Shown: positions 25,101-32,993, counted from the stretch's first letter. The stretch is DNA of 56,875 nt from Clostridiales bacterium (GCA_019415645.1 DXYV01000004.1:1-56875), one strand, 5' to 3'. Notes: generated from the sequence alone by a model not told the origin. Translations and numbers: made by a program.

Positions 25101-27388
25101 TCCGGCGTCGAGGACAATTCACGCACGGAATAGACGCCCGGCTCCAAATCGGAGATCAGGATCTCACCTGTGGAACTGGTGGTGCGGTCGAGGTAGTGAG
25201 AACCGTCCTCAATCTTGGCAATTCGGAAGGTCACCCCGGCCAGGCGGGAACCGTCGCTGCTCAGTTTGATCAGCTGGAGGGAGGGCTTTACATGATTGGT
25301 AAAAACGAATTGGGCGTCCTCATTGGGCTTCAGTTCGATGATACGCCGGGCCTCGTCGATGATGTAACCGTCACAGGACTTTTCAGTTACCACATAAGAC
25401 CCGGCCGGGAGCATGGAGAGGTCGATTTCTCCATTCTGGTCCGTTCGGAACTCCTGGGGGCCATAGGTGCCCTCCACAGACTCAATCTCGAAGACAGCGT
25501 TAGGGATCACCTTGGATGGGTCATCGGAATCCACCTTCACCAGCCTTAAACCGGGTTTGACATCGTTAAAGAACAGCAGCTCCTTGATGCCGTCGCCGGC
25601 GTGCAATTCCACCTCTTGGGGAGTAGTGTCCAGGATGTAGCCCTCGTCCCCAGTGTCTACCTCAAATGCCCGGTAAGTGCCCGGCTCTACATTGGTGAGC
25701 AGGATCTCACCGAACTGGTCCGTCTTGAAATTGCCTAAAAATTCACCGTCACGATAGACAGCGAAGGTGACGTCAGGCATCGCGACCATATTTTTTCGAT
25801 CATATTTGATGATCCGCAATCCCGGCAGCTCCTCATTGATAATGGGGATCGTGGTCGTTTCGCCGGCCACCACGGTGGCGGTGTAGACGGTATCATCCAG
25901 TTTCCAGCCTACCGGGGCAGTCTCCTCCTGGATTCGATACGCCCCCAAGGGGATCTCGTCAAAAATGGCGACGCCCGCGCTGGTCGTCTCCGCAGTGAAG
26001 GTCTGGCCGCTTTCGATATGCTCAATGGTAATAACGGCCCCCTGTAGTTTCTGCCCGGTGTTGGATCGCTTCTCGATTCTCAGTGTACCGTAGGGATCAT
26101 TAAAAAACGTCACCTCGGCTACTTCATCGTAGACCACAGTGACGTTCTGAGCGGGTTCCTCGCTGATGACATAATGCGACGCAGAATCCCGTTCAATCAC
26201 GGTATAATTGCCGACTTTGCTGAGGGGGATCTCAATGCGGCCGTCCCCATCCGTCACAAAGACGCCGATGGAGTCGCCGTTAGGGCCGATGACCTCGAAA
26301 CGGCACCCGCTGATGGGAATTTCCGTCCCCGTCTCATATTTGAGGATTCGCAACCCGGTTTCATATTCAACGGTGGGGCCGTCTGCGTAGTTGCTGTAGG
26401 CGGAAAGGCTCATGGTCGTGGTGGGGTCGGTGTCCACCACATAATTCTGGATATTCCCGTACTGATCCTTCTCGGCACAGATCGCATAGTAGACGGCGTA
26501 CTTATAGACGTCGGTGCGGAAAGAGAACTGGACACTGCCGGTTTCGCCGTCCACACTTTCCAGAGGGTACAAAACCTTGAACTGACCGGCATAGCCGTCG
26601 CCAGTGCCCTCCGTGGTGATGGTGGTGATGTCCCGGTTGTTCATGTCCACGATCCGGGTGCCTTCCGGGACGGAGTCCGGATCGGTAAAGAATACCTCCA
26701 CCGCAGTGTCACACACCCAGGTCTTCGACCAGAAGGTAAAGATCTGCTGCTTGTACTGCCTGCCGTCAATGGTGACCTGGTAGGCCGTGTCGCGGTCCGG
26801 GGTGCAGGTGACTTCCGGAGCCAGTACCTCCGTCCAAGCCGTGCCGCGGGCATAGATGTCTTTGGCGGCGGCGAGCATCTTCTGGGCGCGCTGCAGCTCT
26901 ACCCCGGTAAGGGAAGAGTTGACCTTGAGGTTGTTGATGTCCCAGTTGCTTAGAAGGTAGCACCAGAGCGCCATCTTCGTGGCGTAGTAGCCCTGGTACT
27001 TATTCTCCAGGCCCAGTTCCTCCAGGGAACGGGTGGGGTAGCCGTTGGCGACGATGCCCAGCACCTTGGGATCTGACGTCTTTTCCTCCGCCAGATATTC
27101 GATGCTCTCCCCGACGCCTACCGTCTGCGGCACGCCGGTAATATTGGGGTTGACGCAGTAGGCTGGGATCTCCCGGGTTTCCCCTTTGGCATTGACATAA
27201 TTATAATAGGTGTAGATCAGCGTCCGCACCCGGCCGTTGATCATCAGGTAGGAGAGTTCTGTCCCACCGTTGTAGATGTCGATCTCGCCGAGGGCCTCCT
27301 CCGGTGTGGATGCGCCAAAGGCAACCGTTGGCAATAGCCCCATGACCACTACAAGGGCCAGGAGCATCGTAATCAATCGTTTTTTCAT
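22187..27388 (-). CDS. Giant SpaA/Cna-B isopeptide adhesin with terminal LPKTG
   Basis: The 1733-residue protein starts at the ATG at 27388 (GGAGG upstream) with a signal peptide (MKKRLITMLLALVVVMGLLPTVAFGA). An N-terminal thioester-domain-like region follows, with the Cys motif AYCVNPN and a YYATKMALW segment where typical domains have TQxA. Then come about 13 Cna-B/SpaA repeats, each opening like GLRIIKYD or NLIIHKLS and ending near an ExxAP/E-type residue, consistent with Lys-Asn isopeptide bonds. A DUF11-like domain (VTKTGNQQLLAGDSMRYDLTV) closes it. The protein ends exactly at LPKTGY, with no hydrophobic segment or charged tail. A sortase gene is 1.7 kb upstream in the same element. It probably mediates mating contact or host attachment. 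Confidence 0.9.
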   Translation of the reverse strand: MKKRLITMLLALVVVMGLLPTVAFGASTPEEALGEIDIYNGGTELSYLMINGRVRTLIYTYYNYVNAKGETREIPAYCVNPNITGVPQTVGVGESIEYLAEEKTSDPKVLGIVANGYPTRSLEELGLENKYQGYYATKMALWCYLLSNWDINNLKVNSSLTGVELQRAQKMLAAAKDIYARGTAWTEVLAPEVTCTPDRDTAYQVTIDGRQYKQQIFTFWSKTWVCDTAVEVFFTDPDSVPEGTRIVDMNNRDITTITTEGTGDGYAGQFKVLYPLESVDGETGSVQFSFRTDVYKYAVYYAICAEKDQYGNIQNYVVDTDPTTTMSLSAYSNYADGPTVEYETGLRILKYETGTEIPISGCRFEVIGPNGDSIGVFVTDGDGRIEIPLSKVGNYTVIERDSASHYVISEEPAQNVTVVYDEVAEVTFFNDPYGTLRIEKRSNTGQKLQGAVITIEHIESGQTFTAETTSAGVAIFDEIPLGAYRIQEETAPVGWKLDDTVYTATVVAGETTTIPIINEELPGLRIIKYDRKNMVAMPDVTFAVYRDGEFLGNFKTDQFGEILLTNVEPGTYRAFEVDTGDEGYILDTTPQEVELHAGDGIKELLFFNDVKPGLRLVKVDSDDPSKVIPNAVFEIESVEGTYGPQEFRTDQNGEIDLSMLPAGSYVVTEKSCDGYIIDEARRIIELKPNEDAQFVFTNHVKPSLQLIKLSSDGSRLAGVTFRIAKIEDGSHYLDRTTSSTGEILISDLEPGVYSVRELSSTPDHIPDDTEHHVELFPGQTSTITLTNDKRPNLYIHKNDADTGAPIPHTVYLVKGADGHSIAEVETDENGVAVVENLLPGVVEVIEKSVPEPYLLAEESQLVTLLPNRDRDVYFENYKRPVIEIIKENEITHDPLENVPVQVWYASNNTSTGEYNDLGVFYTDSEGRIVLSDPELSLRDGWFRVEELEAPKGFSMTESSKQEAFVAAGEGHTFRIYNRPNSAICVWKYDSETGAAIEGAVFQVRYLSGNTSGTGGTVIGTYRTSINGSFTVTDCKPGTYIIEELSSDGSHIIDTPPQTVYLSGEEQETIQVFFGNSPMGSLLIKKVSSADNSPISDVQFFVTESDGSIVGDGNGYFVTDSAGTILIEGIEPGTTLVVKETRAQEGFLLDDTPQTVQIKAGQTTTIEFRNQPKGNLIIHKLSSADRKTPLEGVQFKITYADGSYLADENGHLSSNGLYWSNSEGQIVLSVTGTLVVTEVQSIEGYTIDPDTQSQTVVVNPDDTQELWFYNDPVGGIEIIKVNQSKTSERIPDTTYEIRRMDDALVDTITTDHNGRAFLSLEDGSYYAVEVEANPDFILDDTPHYFEVKDGEVTTLRLTNAAKSGILIHKVDTSGEGIYGVKFLLYDENRNPIGEFTSDDEGWVYITADDLPDGANTSGRFYLRELEAAEGYILDEEYKTVYVRPGHTAEIEWVNEAITGQIQIYKYSAEANTVTGDPAGTPLQGAVYEIINERSGRVVDYITTDARGVAASKPLPLTRYKIREVTAPAYYQIDATVHDVTLEYAGQIIKIAAYDKPANLNVTVTKTGNQQLLAGDSMRYDLTVVNNSNVALDNFYLHDRFPTDCATVKTVTTGTYNTRLNYQITYKTNYNDYRVLATNLLSTNNYAFDLSAIPLMQGEVVTDVRLEFGKVPAGFASVVKPTVTIQTSASLANGYQVINRADAGGQYMSQWETGRASWITIIIRLNQPNLPKTGY

Positions 27389-27489
27389 GAGCGACCTCCA
27401 TAAAAATTGGGAGGACGCACCGCTAAAGCCGCTGCATCCCCCCATCGTTTGTGGGTAAATTAAGTTGTAGGAAATGCAAAGCGGATAAA

Positions 27490-27525
27490 AAGAAGGGCGG
27501 TGTGCCTTGGCACACTGCCCTTCTT
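27490..27525 (-). terminator. Terminator after the SLH-protein gene
   Basis: AAGAAGGGC-G-GTGTGCC pairs with GGCACAC-T-GCCCTTCTT across a 2-nt loop. The minus strand then reads TTTT shortly after, 15 bp past the SLH gene stop. Confidence 0.75.
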
Positions 27526-27540
27526 CTCAGCGAGTAGAAC

Positions 27541-28689
27541 TTAAATTACATGGATCTGATACTCTGTCCTCTGGAAGACGCCATCCTTGTAGACATCCCA
27601 CACTTCCATACAGTAAGTGCCCGGCGGACAGGAGTCGAACAGATTCGCAATTTCACTCTCCCGCCAGGGCCAGAACACCTGCGGATTCAAGTCATCCGCA
27701 ATGTTCAGGTTGATCTTCACTTTCGGATTCCCGCTTGGATGGAGGACGGGAGCGCCATTCTGCCAGGTCTCCGGGTTGTCTCCGATGGCATTATACAATG
27801 TGTAAAGCATCCGCCGAGTTTCATAGAGATTGCGTACAAACAAGTATTCACGGCCATTGATGGAATAGTGGCGGGCCTCCGGCGCAGGCAATTCCGGTTG
27901 CGGGAGCAAGCTCCAGTCGCAGGTTGGCTCAGGCAGGGGGCCGATGGGTCCGGAGGCAAACATACTCCTGTCCCACCGGCTCACATCAGTAATCGTGTAA
28001 TTCGTGCCGTCGTCGCAGCGGATCACATCACCGACCTGGGGGACGTACTGAGAGCCGTCTGACGGGAGATTGATGGAGCCATCGGAATTTCTGCTCAAGC
28101 CGGCTCCCGCTTCAGATACTTCAGGAACATCGGGAACAGTATGCCCTAGTGCTCGGTAAAGCATGACCGCAAGATCGCTGCGGGTTACTTCTGCATGATT
28201 TACTGCCGTGTCTGTGGTAAGGCCCAAATCAAGCGCCGTCTGGCAAGCGGTGGAGTAATCCCAAGTAACGTCCGGCGGGTCCAGGTATCGCAGTATAACA
28301 GTGCATGCTGCTTGTGGGGTCACACCATCGTCTGCTCCGAATGCTCCGGTATCGTATCCGAACATAAGACCGTTTGCGTAGCAGTAGCCGACATACAGTT
28401 TGGCCCATTCTGGGACATCCAAGAATTTGCACTGTCCGATGTAATACGCCTGCTCTGCCTGGACATGTTCCGGATTCCCATTCAACCGTGTAAGGATAGT
28501 AGCCAGTTGCGCGCGTGTTAAATGCGAATCTAACAACATGTTTCCACTCTGGTCCCCCACCATAATACCCATTTCAAAGAGGTAAGCGGCGGCAGTTTCT
28601 TCCTCACTCAGTTCAGCAGCATTTGCACTCACGGGCAATGCAAGCAGCAGGCAGAACGTAAGAAGGAGCGGTATAATACGTTTTTTCAA
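27541..28689 (-). CDS. S-layer-homology-domain secreted protein
   Basis: The 382-residue protein has a signal peptide (MKKRIIPLLLTFCLLLALPVSANA). Two to three SLH modules follow (residues about 30-200): AYLFEMGIMVG…LTRAQLATILTRL, WAKLYVGYCYANGLMFGYD… and VTRSDLAVMLYRALG. SLH modules bind pyruvylated secondary wall polymer, keeping the protein on the cell surface. The C-terminal half (residues 215-382) is a beta-rich domain of unknown role. The start is TTG at 28687-28689, supported by AAAGGGGG nine bases upstream; the preceding gene stops 5 bp before it. Confidence 0.85.
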   Translation of the reverse strand: MKKRIIPLLLTFCLLLALPVSANAAELSEEETAAAYLFEMGIMVGDQSGNMLLDSHLTRAQLATILTRLNGNPEHVQAEQAYYIGQCKFLDVPEWAKLYVGYCYANGLMFGYDTGAFGADDGVTPQAACTVILRYLDPPDVTWDYSTACQTALDLGLTTDTAVNHAEVTRSDLAVMLYRALGHTVPDVPEVSEAGAGLSRNSDGSINLPSDGSQYVPQVGDVIRCDDGTNYTITDVSRWDRSMFASGPIGPLPEPTCDWSLLPQPELPAPEARHYSINGREYLFVRNLYETRRMLYTLYNAIGDNPETWQNGAPVLHPSGNPKVKINLNIADDLNPQVFWPWRESEIANLFDSCPPGTYCMEVWDVYKDGVFQRTEYQIHVI

Positions 28690-28693
28690 TGAG

Positions 28694-28903
28694 TCATGCC
28701 CCCTTTCGGTAAAGCGTCGTGCTGGCGCTCATTTTGAGCTGCCGGCGGTCAGAATCATACTCGCAATCCTCGAAGGTATTGAACCCCCACATCTCTAGTT
28801 GATCTGCTATTTCTTTGGGGACGTCGAAGGTCATATCCAGGCGGATACGTAATTCTGAGTTATCCGGCTGCTTCTGTGTTCTTTTGGGAAATTCATGTAC
28901 CAT
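28694..28903 (-). CDS. Small hypothetical element protein (69 aa)
   Basis: This 69-residue soluble protein (MVHEFPKRTQKQPDNSELRI…) has VPKEIADQLEMWGFNTFEDCEYD and ends YRKGA. It is preceded by a good sigma-A promoter and a GAGG ribosome site and directly precedes the SLH-protein gene, so it opens that transcription unit. No family recognised. Confidence 0.65.
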   Translation of the reverse strand: MVHEFPKRTQKQPDNSELRIRLDMTFDVPKEIADQLEMWGFNTFEDCEYDSDRRQLKMSASTTLYRKGA

Positions 28904-28944
28904 GACAATCGCCTCATTTCCTTCAAAAATGTTCCCACAAACTC

Positions 28945-28973
28945 AAAATAATACGGAAAAACGGCCTTGTCAA
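28945..28973 (-). promoter_or_regulatory. Sigma-A promoter for the 69-aa/SLH genes
   Basis: On the minus strand, TTGACA (28968-28973) and TATTTT (28945-28950) are 17 bp apart, about 40 bp upstream of the 69-residue gene. Confidence 0.75.
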
Positions 28974-29090
28974 AGGTTTTGTTGAATCGTATTTACCGAA
29001 AAACCAGAAGTGTAAAGAATAGTTTGCCCGTGATGCTATTTTAAGTTGTTTTTTGCCAAAACCTCCCCTCAAAAGTTATTTTTGAACTTT

Positions 29091-29840
29091 TTATGAACGC
29101 ACCTCGACACCTTGGACACAAACACGTTTCGTGGGCTGGTCAGCAAGGCAAGTGATGATTGTGATGCGATTATCTGTGGTGCCGTTTAGATAACTCCAAT
29201 CAGTCCAGTCGATGATCTCAACAGAACTGACAGCATAGGTCCGAGTGCCCAGGCTCGTTTCATAACGGATCGTATCACCGATGTCCAGGTCTTTGATAGA
29301 ACCGATATTATAATTGGACCCGCGATTGTGACCGCAAAGGCCGATATTTCCGTTCCAGGCACTTGTGGAAGTGAAATGCCCGACACCTTTTCGCATGGAG
29401 GCAGAATCGGTCCCATCATATGCCTTATACCGAATACCAAGGCTCGGAATGACCAGTGTTCCAATACTGCCGTCGGACCGCTCTACGTCACTGACCGATG
29501 TGAACTGGGTGACTGCTGAAATATTGGTATCTCCCCATTGAACGGGGTATATACTGCTGACGCTGGTGTCAGGGTATATACTGCCGCTGCTTGCGTTGAT
29601 CCCATATTGCAGGGTAGCGCCAGTCGTCGTGGATACTGCATTCTCTGCCAGCGGGTCCAGGAAGTCAACGGCATTTATACCGCCATAATTATACTGCGCA
29701 CCATAGACCTCCTCGTAAGAGGTGCTGCCATAGTAGTCCGAAGGCGCCGGCGTCTCAAAATTGTAGTCTGCCGCAAACGCCTGTGACGTAAGCAGCATCA
29801 GCCCTGCCAGGGTAAGGCAGAGCCCGCGAATGGTCTTCAT
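29091..29840 (-). CDS. Sortase (class D/B-like) with cleavable-looking signal peptide
   Basis: The 249-residue protein has the sortase barrel. The catalytic His is in NIGLCGHNRG, the Cys in ITIITCLADQ and the Arg in TKRVCVQG, in the usual order near the C-terminus, with GTLVIPSLGIRYKAYDG as the entry strand. The N-terminus (MKTIRGLCLTLAGLMLLTSQAFA, then AD) looks like a cleavable type I signal rather than a permanent anchor. No second membrane segment is present. It overlaps the upstream membrane-protein gene by ATGA. The only LPXTG protein in view is the giant adhesin, so that is its probable substrate. Confidence 0.9.
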   Translation of the reverse strand: MKTIRGLCLTLAGLMLLTSQAFAADYNFETPAPSDYYGSTSYEEVYGAQYNYGGINAVDFLDPLAENAVSTTTGATLQYGINASSGSIYPDTSVSSIYPVQWGDTNISAVTQFTSVSDVERSDGSIGTLVIPSLGIRYKAYDGTDSASMRKGVGHFTSTSAWNGNIGLCGHNRGSNYNIGSIKDLDIGDTIRYETSLGTRTYAVSSVEIIDWTDWSYLNGTTDNRITIITCLADQPTKRVCVQGVEVRS

Positions 29841-30949
29841 GTTTCTTCCCCCTTATCCTCTTCATTTTCCTCTTTGACTGCAAACCAGTAATTCTCTTGT
29901 CCTTCAAATGGCTCGACCAAGTGGGTACGGGTGCCGTCGAACAGACGAATTGTGATAATGCGTCCGGCTAATTTGTGGGCGGCTTTGCTCTTTAACTCGA
30001 CACTTGCCTCGCCGGCAGGGTACTCTTTGAGTTTTGTAAAGTCCAGCCATGGCTTGCGCTGGGTAATCCGCTGCCGACCGAGTTTTTTGTAGGCAACACC
30101 TTTCGCATTCATAGCGTAAATGGTAGCATTTGCCCGAAGACAGAGTGCCCAAATGATCCCGGTCACGGCGGCCAAAAGGAGGAGTGCCGCTCCAGGAATG
30201 ACCAGCCAGGAGATGCTTAGCGAAGAATCGACTTCCAGCGACGTGCCGAGGTAGGTCACGGTATATTCAATGGAACTGATTCCTTCTGCTGTAATTTTCC
30301 CCGTGTATTTGGCCGTGGTCACATATCCCGTGGCAACGCTCCGGCTGGCGGTTGTGGAATAAGTGGCAGTGGCAGTATAAGATGTGGGAACCAGTGTATC
30401 ATCGGCCAAACTAGTCCCTGTGACACTCCAAGAGAGATCGCTGAGCTTTAGCGTATAGCCATTCTTGACAGATGTTGTGGGAACATAGGACGGATCATTT
30501 CGGTCCAGACCAGTGAACTGTTTCGTATCCGTAATCGTGTAATATTGCGTGGTGTAGCCTGCTGCTTCTGTCTGAATCGTTGTATGATCCAAGGTCAAAA
30601 TACCGGAATATCCATCCTTGCTATACTCCATCGTGGGCGCAAGCTGGGCAAGGATTTTTTCCAGGGAGTTGCTGTCGGTATCTACTGTGACGGTTTCTGC
30701 GTGTTGCTGGGTGTCCTTAAAAGGCTGCTCCTCTTTCACCGTTTCGAGATGCTCATACCGATAACCTTCCAGTTCAAAAGGTTCCTCGACCAGAGCGGTG
30801 GGATCATCGGTGGGGCCTAGTTGAAAGGTCTTGATAATCAGTTGGCGTCCGTCACGGTTTTCCGTAATCACATCTTCCGGGATATATGCGGCCGATGCGG
30901 AAACGGTCAAGAGGCATAGCATCGTGAAGATAACCACAGCTTTTTTCAT
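29837..30949 (-). CDS. Signal-peptide/TM protein upstream of the sortase (unknown function)
   Basis: The 370-residue protein starts at the ATG at 30949 (GGTGGAG upstream). A signal peptide (MKKAVVIFTMLCLLTVSASA) is followed by a Thr/Ser-rich extracellular part of about 230 residues, a membrane segment (SWLVIPGAALLLLAAVTGIIWALCL) and a basic cytoplasmic tail of about 95 residues ending in an acidic stretch (KEENEEDKGEE). I recognise no family. Its start overlaps the stop of a 29-residue peptide gene and its stop overlaps the sortase start, so it is translated as part of a tightly coupled set. It may be a partner of the sortase or adhesin. Confidence 0.75.
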   Translation of the reverse strand: MKKAVVIFTMLCLLTVSASAAYIPEDVITENRDGRQLIIKTFQLGPTDDPTALVEEPFELEGYRYEHLETVKEEQPFKDTQQHAETVTVDTDSNSLEKILAQLAPTMEYSKDGYSGILTLDHTTIQTEAAGYTTQYYTITDTKQFTGLDRNDPSYVPTTSVKNGYTLKLSDLSWSVTGTSLADDTLVPTSYTATATYSTTASRSVATGYVTTAKYTGKITAEGISSIEYTVTYLGTSLEVDSSLSISWLVIPGAALLLLAAVTGIIWALCLRANATIYAMNAKGVAYKKLGRQRITQRKPWLDFTKLKEYPAGEASVELKSKAAHKLAGRIITIRLFDGTRTHLVEPFEGQENYWFAVKEENEEDKGEET

Positions 30950-31035
30950 GCTTTGCTCCACCATCCTTTCCAAAGGGCGAGGACCAGCACCGGGACCCCT
31001 ATCGCGGCGCCGGCTAAGATCAGTTTGTTTCTCAT
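30946..31035 (-). CDS. 29-residue hydrophobic peptide gene
   Basis: A short frame from the ATG at 31035 to the TGA at 30946 encodes MRNKLILAGAAIGVPVLVLA followed by LWKGWWSKA: one membrane helix with a basic start and a Trp-rich basic end. AGGAGG lies 9 bases upstream of the ATG. Its ATG overlaps the preceding stop (ATGA) and its stop overlaps the next start (ATGA), which is strong evidence that it is translated. Function unknown; the size fits a single-pass accessory peptide. Confidence 0.75.
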   Translation of the reverse strand: MRNKLILAGAAIGVPVLVLALWKGWWSKA

Positions 31036-31439
31036 AGTTCGACTCCTCCTGTAACAAAAAATTGTATGGACAGCTCGTGTGTCGAGCTCGTGCCATCCTC
31101 GACTCCCGCCATTAGTCTGAGGGAAGCGTCTAGTGACTGCATTGTATCCCGCTTGTGGCGCTTGATAAATGGAGCCAAAAAAAGAACGTCTCCCTCATCC
31201 GTCAGGGTAAAAATAATGCGGACCAGCGTTTTGCTCTTGGCCCGCAATTCATAGAGTGACTGATAACGCTCAAGCGAAAAGTGCTTTGTATAGGGCTCGC
31301 GCATAATTGCTTGCGGGGCCTGAAGCAGCACAATAAATAGGGAAAGCAACTTCTGGCGCTGCTTTTCATCTAAAGACTTGAAAAACTGGCATAAGGGACA
31401 GGGACTATTGCTGGGAACAACCGTCAGCAATCTGTTCAT
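31032..31439 (-). CDS. RelE/HigB-like (Gp49-type) fold protein
   Basis: The 135-residue protein has a CPLCQFFKSL start and a section ERYQSLYELRAKSKTLVRIIFTLTDEGDVLFLAPFIKRHKRD. This strongly resembles the core of Gp49/HigB-type RelE-fold proteins (…LYELR…RIFY…FVKK…). A helical N-terminal section is unusual for simple toxins, and no antitoxin-like HTH gene follows, so a regulatory or host-derived function is possible. It overlaps the upstream gene by 35 bp and the 29-residue gene by ATGA. Confidence 0.55.
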   Translation of the reverse strand: MNRLLTVVPSNSPCPLCQFFKSLDEKQRQKLLSLFIVLLQAPQAIMREPYTKHFSLERYQSLYELRAKSKTLVRIIFTLTDEGDVLFLAPFIKRHKRDTMQSLDASLRLMAGVEDGTSSTHELSIQFFVTGGVEL

Positions 31440-31857
31440 GAACTGCCTCCTCTCTGCATGTGCTTTCAGACATTAACTGGGTCAATCGTTCCACAAGACC
31501 GGCCGAGAAGAGTTCTACGGCAGGGGTGACCCCGGCAAGCCACCAGACAGGATCGGGTAAGGGCTTGCGGAGCCTGTCGTATTGGATGGACAGGAGCAGA
31601 TATACTTTTTTGTAGTCCCTACGAGCAGCCAATTCTGAAAAGCCTGCCAAGGTGGATGCCAAGTGCTCCGCATCTGAGTGGTAATCGCAGAGGTCATCAA
31701 AGAACTGGCCGGCGATGATATTGGTAAACACCTGCATGGTCTGGACATTTGGCTTTCCATTGGGCATCAATAGGCCCATGCGCTGAAGCCTTGCAGGGGC
31801 CGAACCATCGAATGGGTCTGCATTTTTTGTAAATGTAACATATCCTGGATTTAGCAT
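31405..31857 (-). CDS. Hypothetical element protein (150 aa)
   Basis: The 150-residue soluble protein starts at an ATG preceded by GAGGAGGG. It contains YVTFTKNADPFDGSAPARLQ, then MQVFTNIIAGQFFDDLCDYH and a helical C-terminus. No family recognised. The 35-bp overlap with the RelE-fold gene suggests the two are coexpressed and could work together, for example as an unusual toxin-antitoxin pair with an acidic/helical partner encoded first. Confidence 0.6.
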   Translation of the reverse strand: MLNPGYVTFTKNADPFDGSAPARLQRMGLLMPNGKPNVQTMQVFTNIIAGQFFDDLCDYHSDAEHLASTLAGFSELAARRDYKKVYLLLSIQYDRLRKPLPDPVWWLAGVTPAVELFSAGLVERLTQLMSESTCREEAVHEQIADGCSQQ

Positions 31858-31893
31858 TGTGCGCCCTCCTCTTCATGAAAAATGGAAAAAGAA

Positions 31894-31919
31894 AGGACCG
31901 GCGCCTGGGCGCCGATCCT
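31894..31919 (-). terminator. Terminator after parB
   Basis: On the minus strand AGGATCGGCGCC and GGCGCCGGTCCT pair (one G-T), followed by TTCTTTTT, just past the parB stop. Confidence 0.75.
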
Positions 31920-31922
31920 CTA

Positions 31923-32993
31923 TTAGCCGTGAACTTGTTGAAAATATAACGCCAATGCCTTTTCAACGATTTCCGCAATTTGTGCTTTCGTTGTATCCGC
32001 TGAAAAGTATTGCCGACAGGCACCAGGCAGTTTTACCGAGATAGGACTTGTAGATCGCTCTTGAGAGGATTTTTGTTCCGCCAGCATGGCAAAGACTTTT
32101 TCTGAGGTCAGAGTCGCTCTTTCAAATTCTGAGCGCAGCAGTTTAGCCTTGGCCACGGAAATAGTAATGCCGGTTGTCACGATGATTTCGTGGATAGTAG
32201 TCTGCAACGACTGATCCTCGATAAAACTGATCTCATAAGCGGCTAGTTGCCCCAGTTTCTTTCCCTGGTCCATCAGTTGGAGCAGGGGGCGGTATAATGT
32301 GGCATAGCGGCAGTATTTTGACACCTTATCCCGGGTCAATTCGTATTCCTGTGCAACTTGTGCATCGGCTTGAAACTTCTCCTGAGTCTCAGGAGAAGTG
32401 AGCAACTGATTGGCTAGGGACTTCTCCTGAGTGTCAGGAGAAGTTCTGCGCGGCCCCAGGAGGTCTGAGCGGCGCCCCTGCCGTTTGATCAAGTTATAGT
32501 GGGCGGCAATACAAAGGACTCTTTGAGAGAACAGCATGTCGGCGAGGGAACGCTGCCGGAAGTTCATCTCGAAGAACAGATCTTCGGCGCCTTCCTTGGT
32601 CAAATCAGTGCGTACAACTGCAGGGATGGAAGACAAGCCAGCAAGGAGCGACGCATTGACACGATTGTGTCCGCTGATGATAATATGGCGCTTGTTGGCT
32701 GTTTTCCAGACCAAGATCGGGGTCTGAACACCATACCGACGTATGCTCTCCACCATATCATCCAGCCGCTCTCCGGTGTAGAGAGGAAAATACGTTTCAT
32801 GATTCGGATACACACTCAATTTTGCCAGCGGCAATATGCAGATGACTCCAGACTCCATGGGGGATGGGAGACTATCAGGCTGAAAATAACATTGATAAGC
32901 GGTTTCTTCCACCCGGAGATTATCTAAGGCTGCGGCCTCATTCTGCTTGCGCTGTTGAAGGGCCTCTTGGATTTTATAACTTTTTCTCGGCAT
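31923..32993 (-). CDS. parB: ParB-like partition protein
   Basis: The 356-residue protein starts at the ATG at 32993 (AGGAGG upstream), inside the 3' end of parA. It has a ParB/Srx nuclease-type domain (residues about 50-150): ILPLAKLSVYPNHETYF, GERLDDMVESIRRYGVQTPILVW and HIIISGHNRVNASLLAGL, where GHNR corresponds to the GERR-type box. A KorB-like helix-turn-helix follows (YELTRDKVSKYCRYATL) and a helical C-terminus for dimerisation. ParB binds the element's centromere and recruits ParA. Two nearly identical 25-bp palindromes lie inside the coding sequence, in a linker of about 30 residues that is partly a 15-residue repeat (TSPDTQEKS/TSPETQEKF). Confidence 0.92.
   Translation of the reverse strand: MPRKSYKIQEALQQRKQNEAAALDNLRVEETAYQCYFQPDSLPSPMESGVICILPLAKLSVYPNHETYFPLYTGERLDDMVESIRRYGVQTPILVWKTANKRHIIISGHNRVNASLLAGLSSIPAVVRTDLTKEGAEDLFFEMNFRQRSLADMLFSQRVLCIAAHYNLIKRQGRRSDLLGPRRTSPDTQEKSLANQLLTSPETQEKFQADAQVAQEYELTRDKVSKYCRYATLYRPLLQLMDQGKKLGQLAAYEISFIEDQSLQTTIHEIIVTTGITISVAKAKLLRSEFERATLTSEKVFAMLAEQKSSQERSTSPISVKLPGACRQYFSADTTKAQIAEIVEKALALYFQQVHG
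32375..32444. repeat. Two 25-bp palindromes inside parB (candidate centromere)
   Basis: Copy 1 (32375-32399) has perfect 12-bp arms ACTTCTCCTGAG and CTCAGGAGAAGT around one T. Copy 2 (32420-32444) has 11-bp arms around GTG. They differ at one of 25 positions and are offset by exactly 45 bp (15 codons). Confidence 0.95.
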
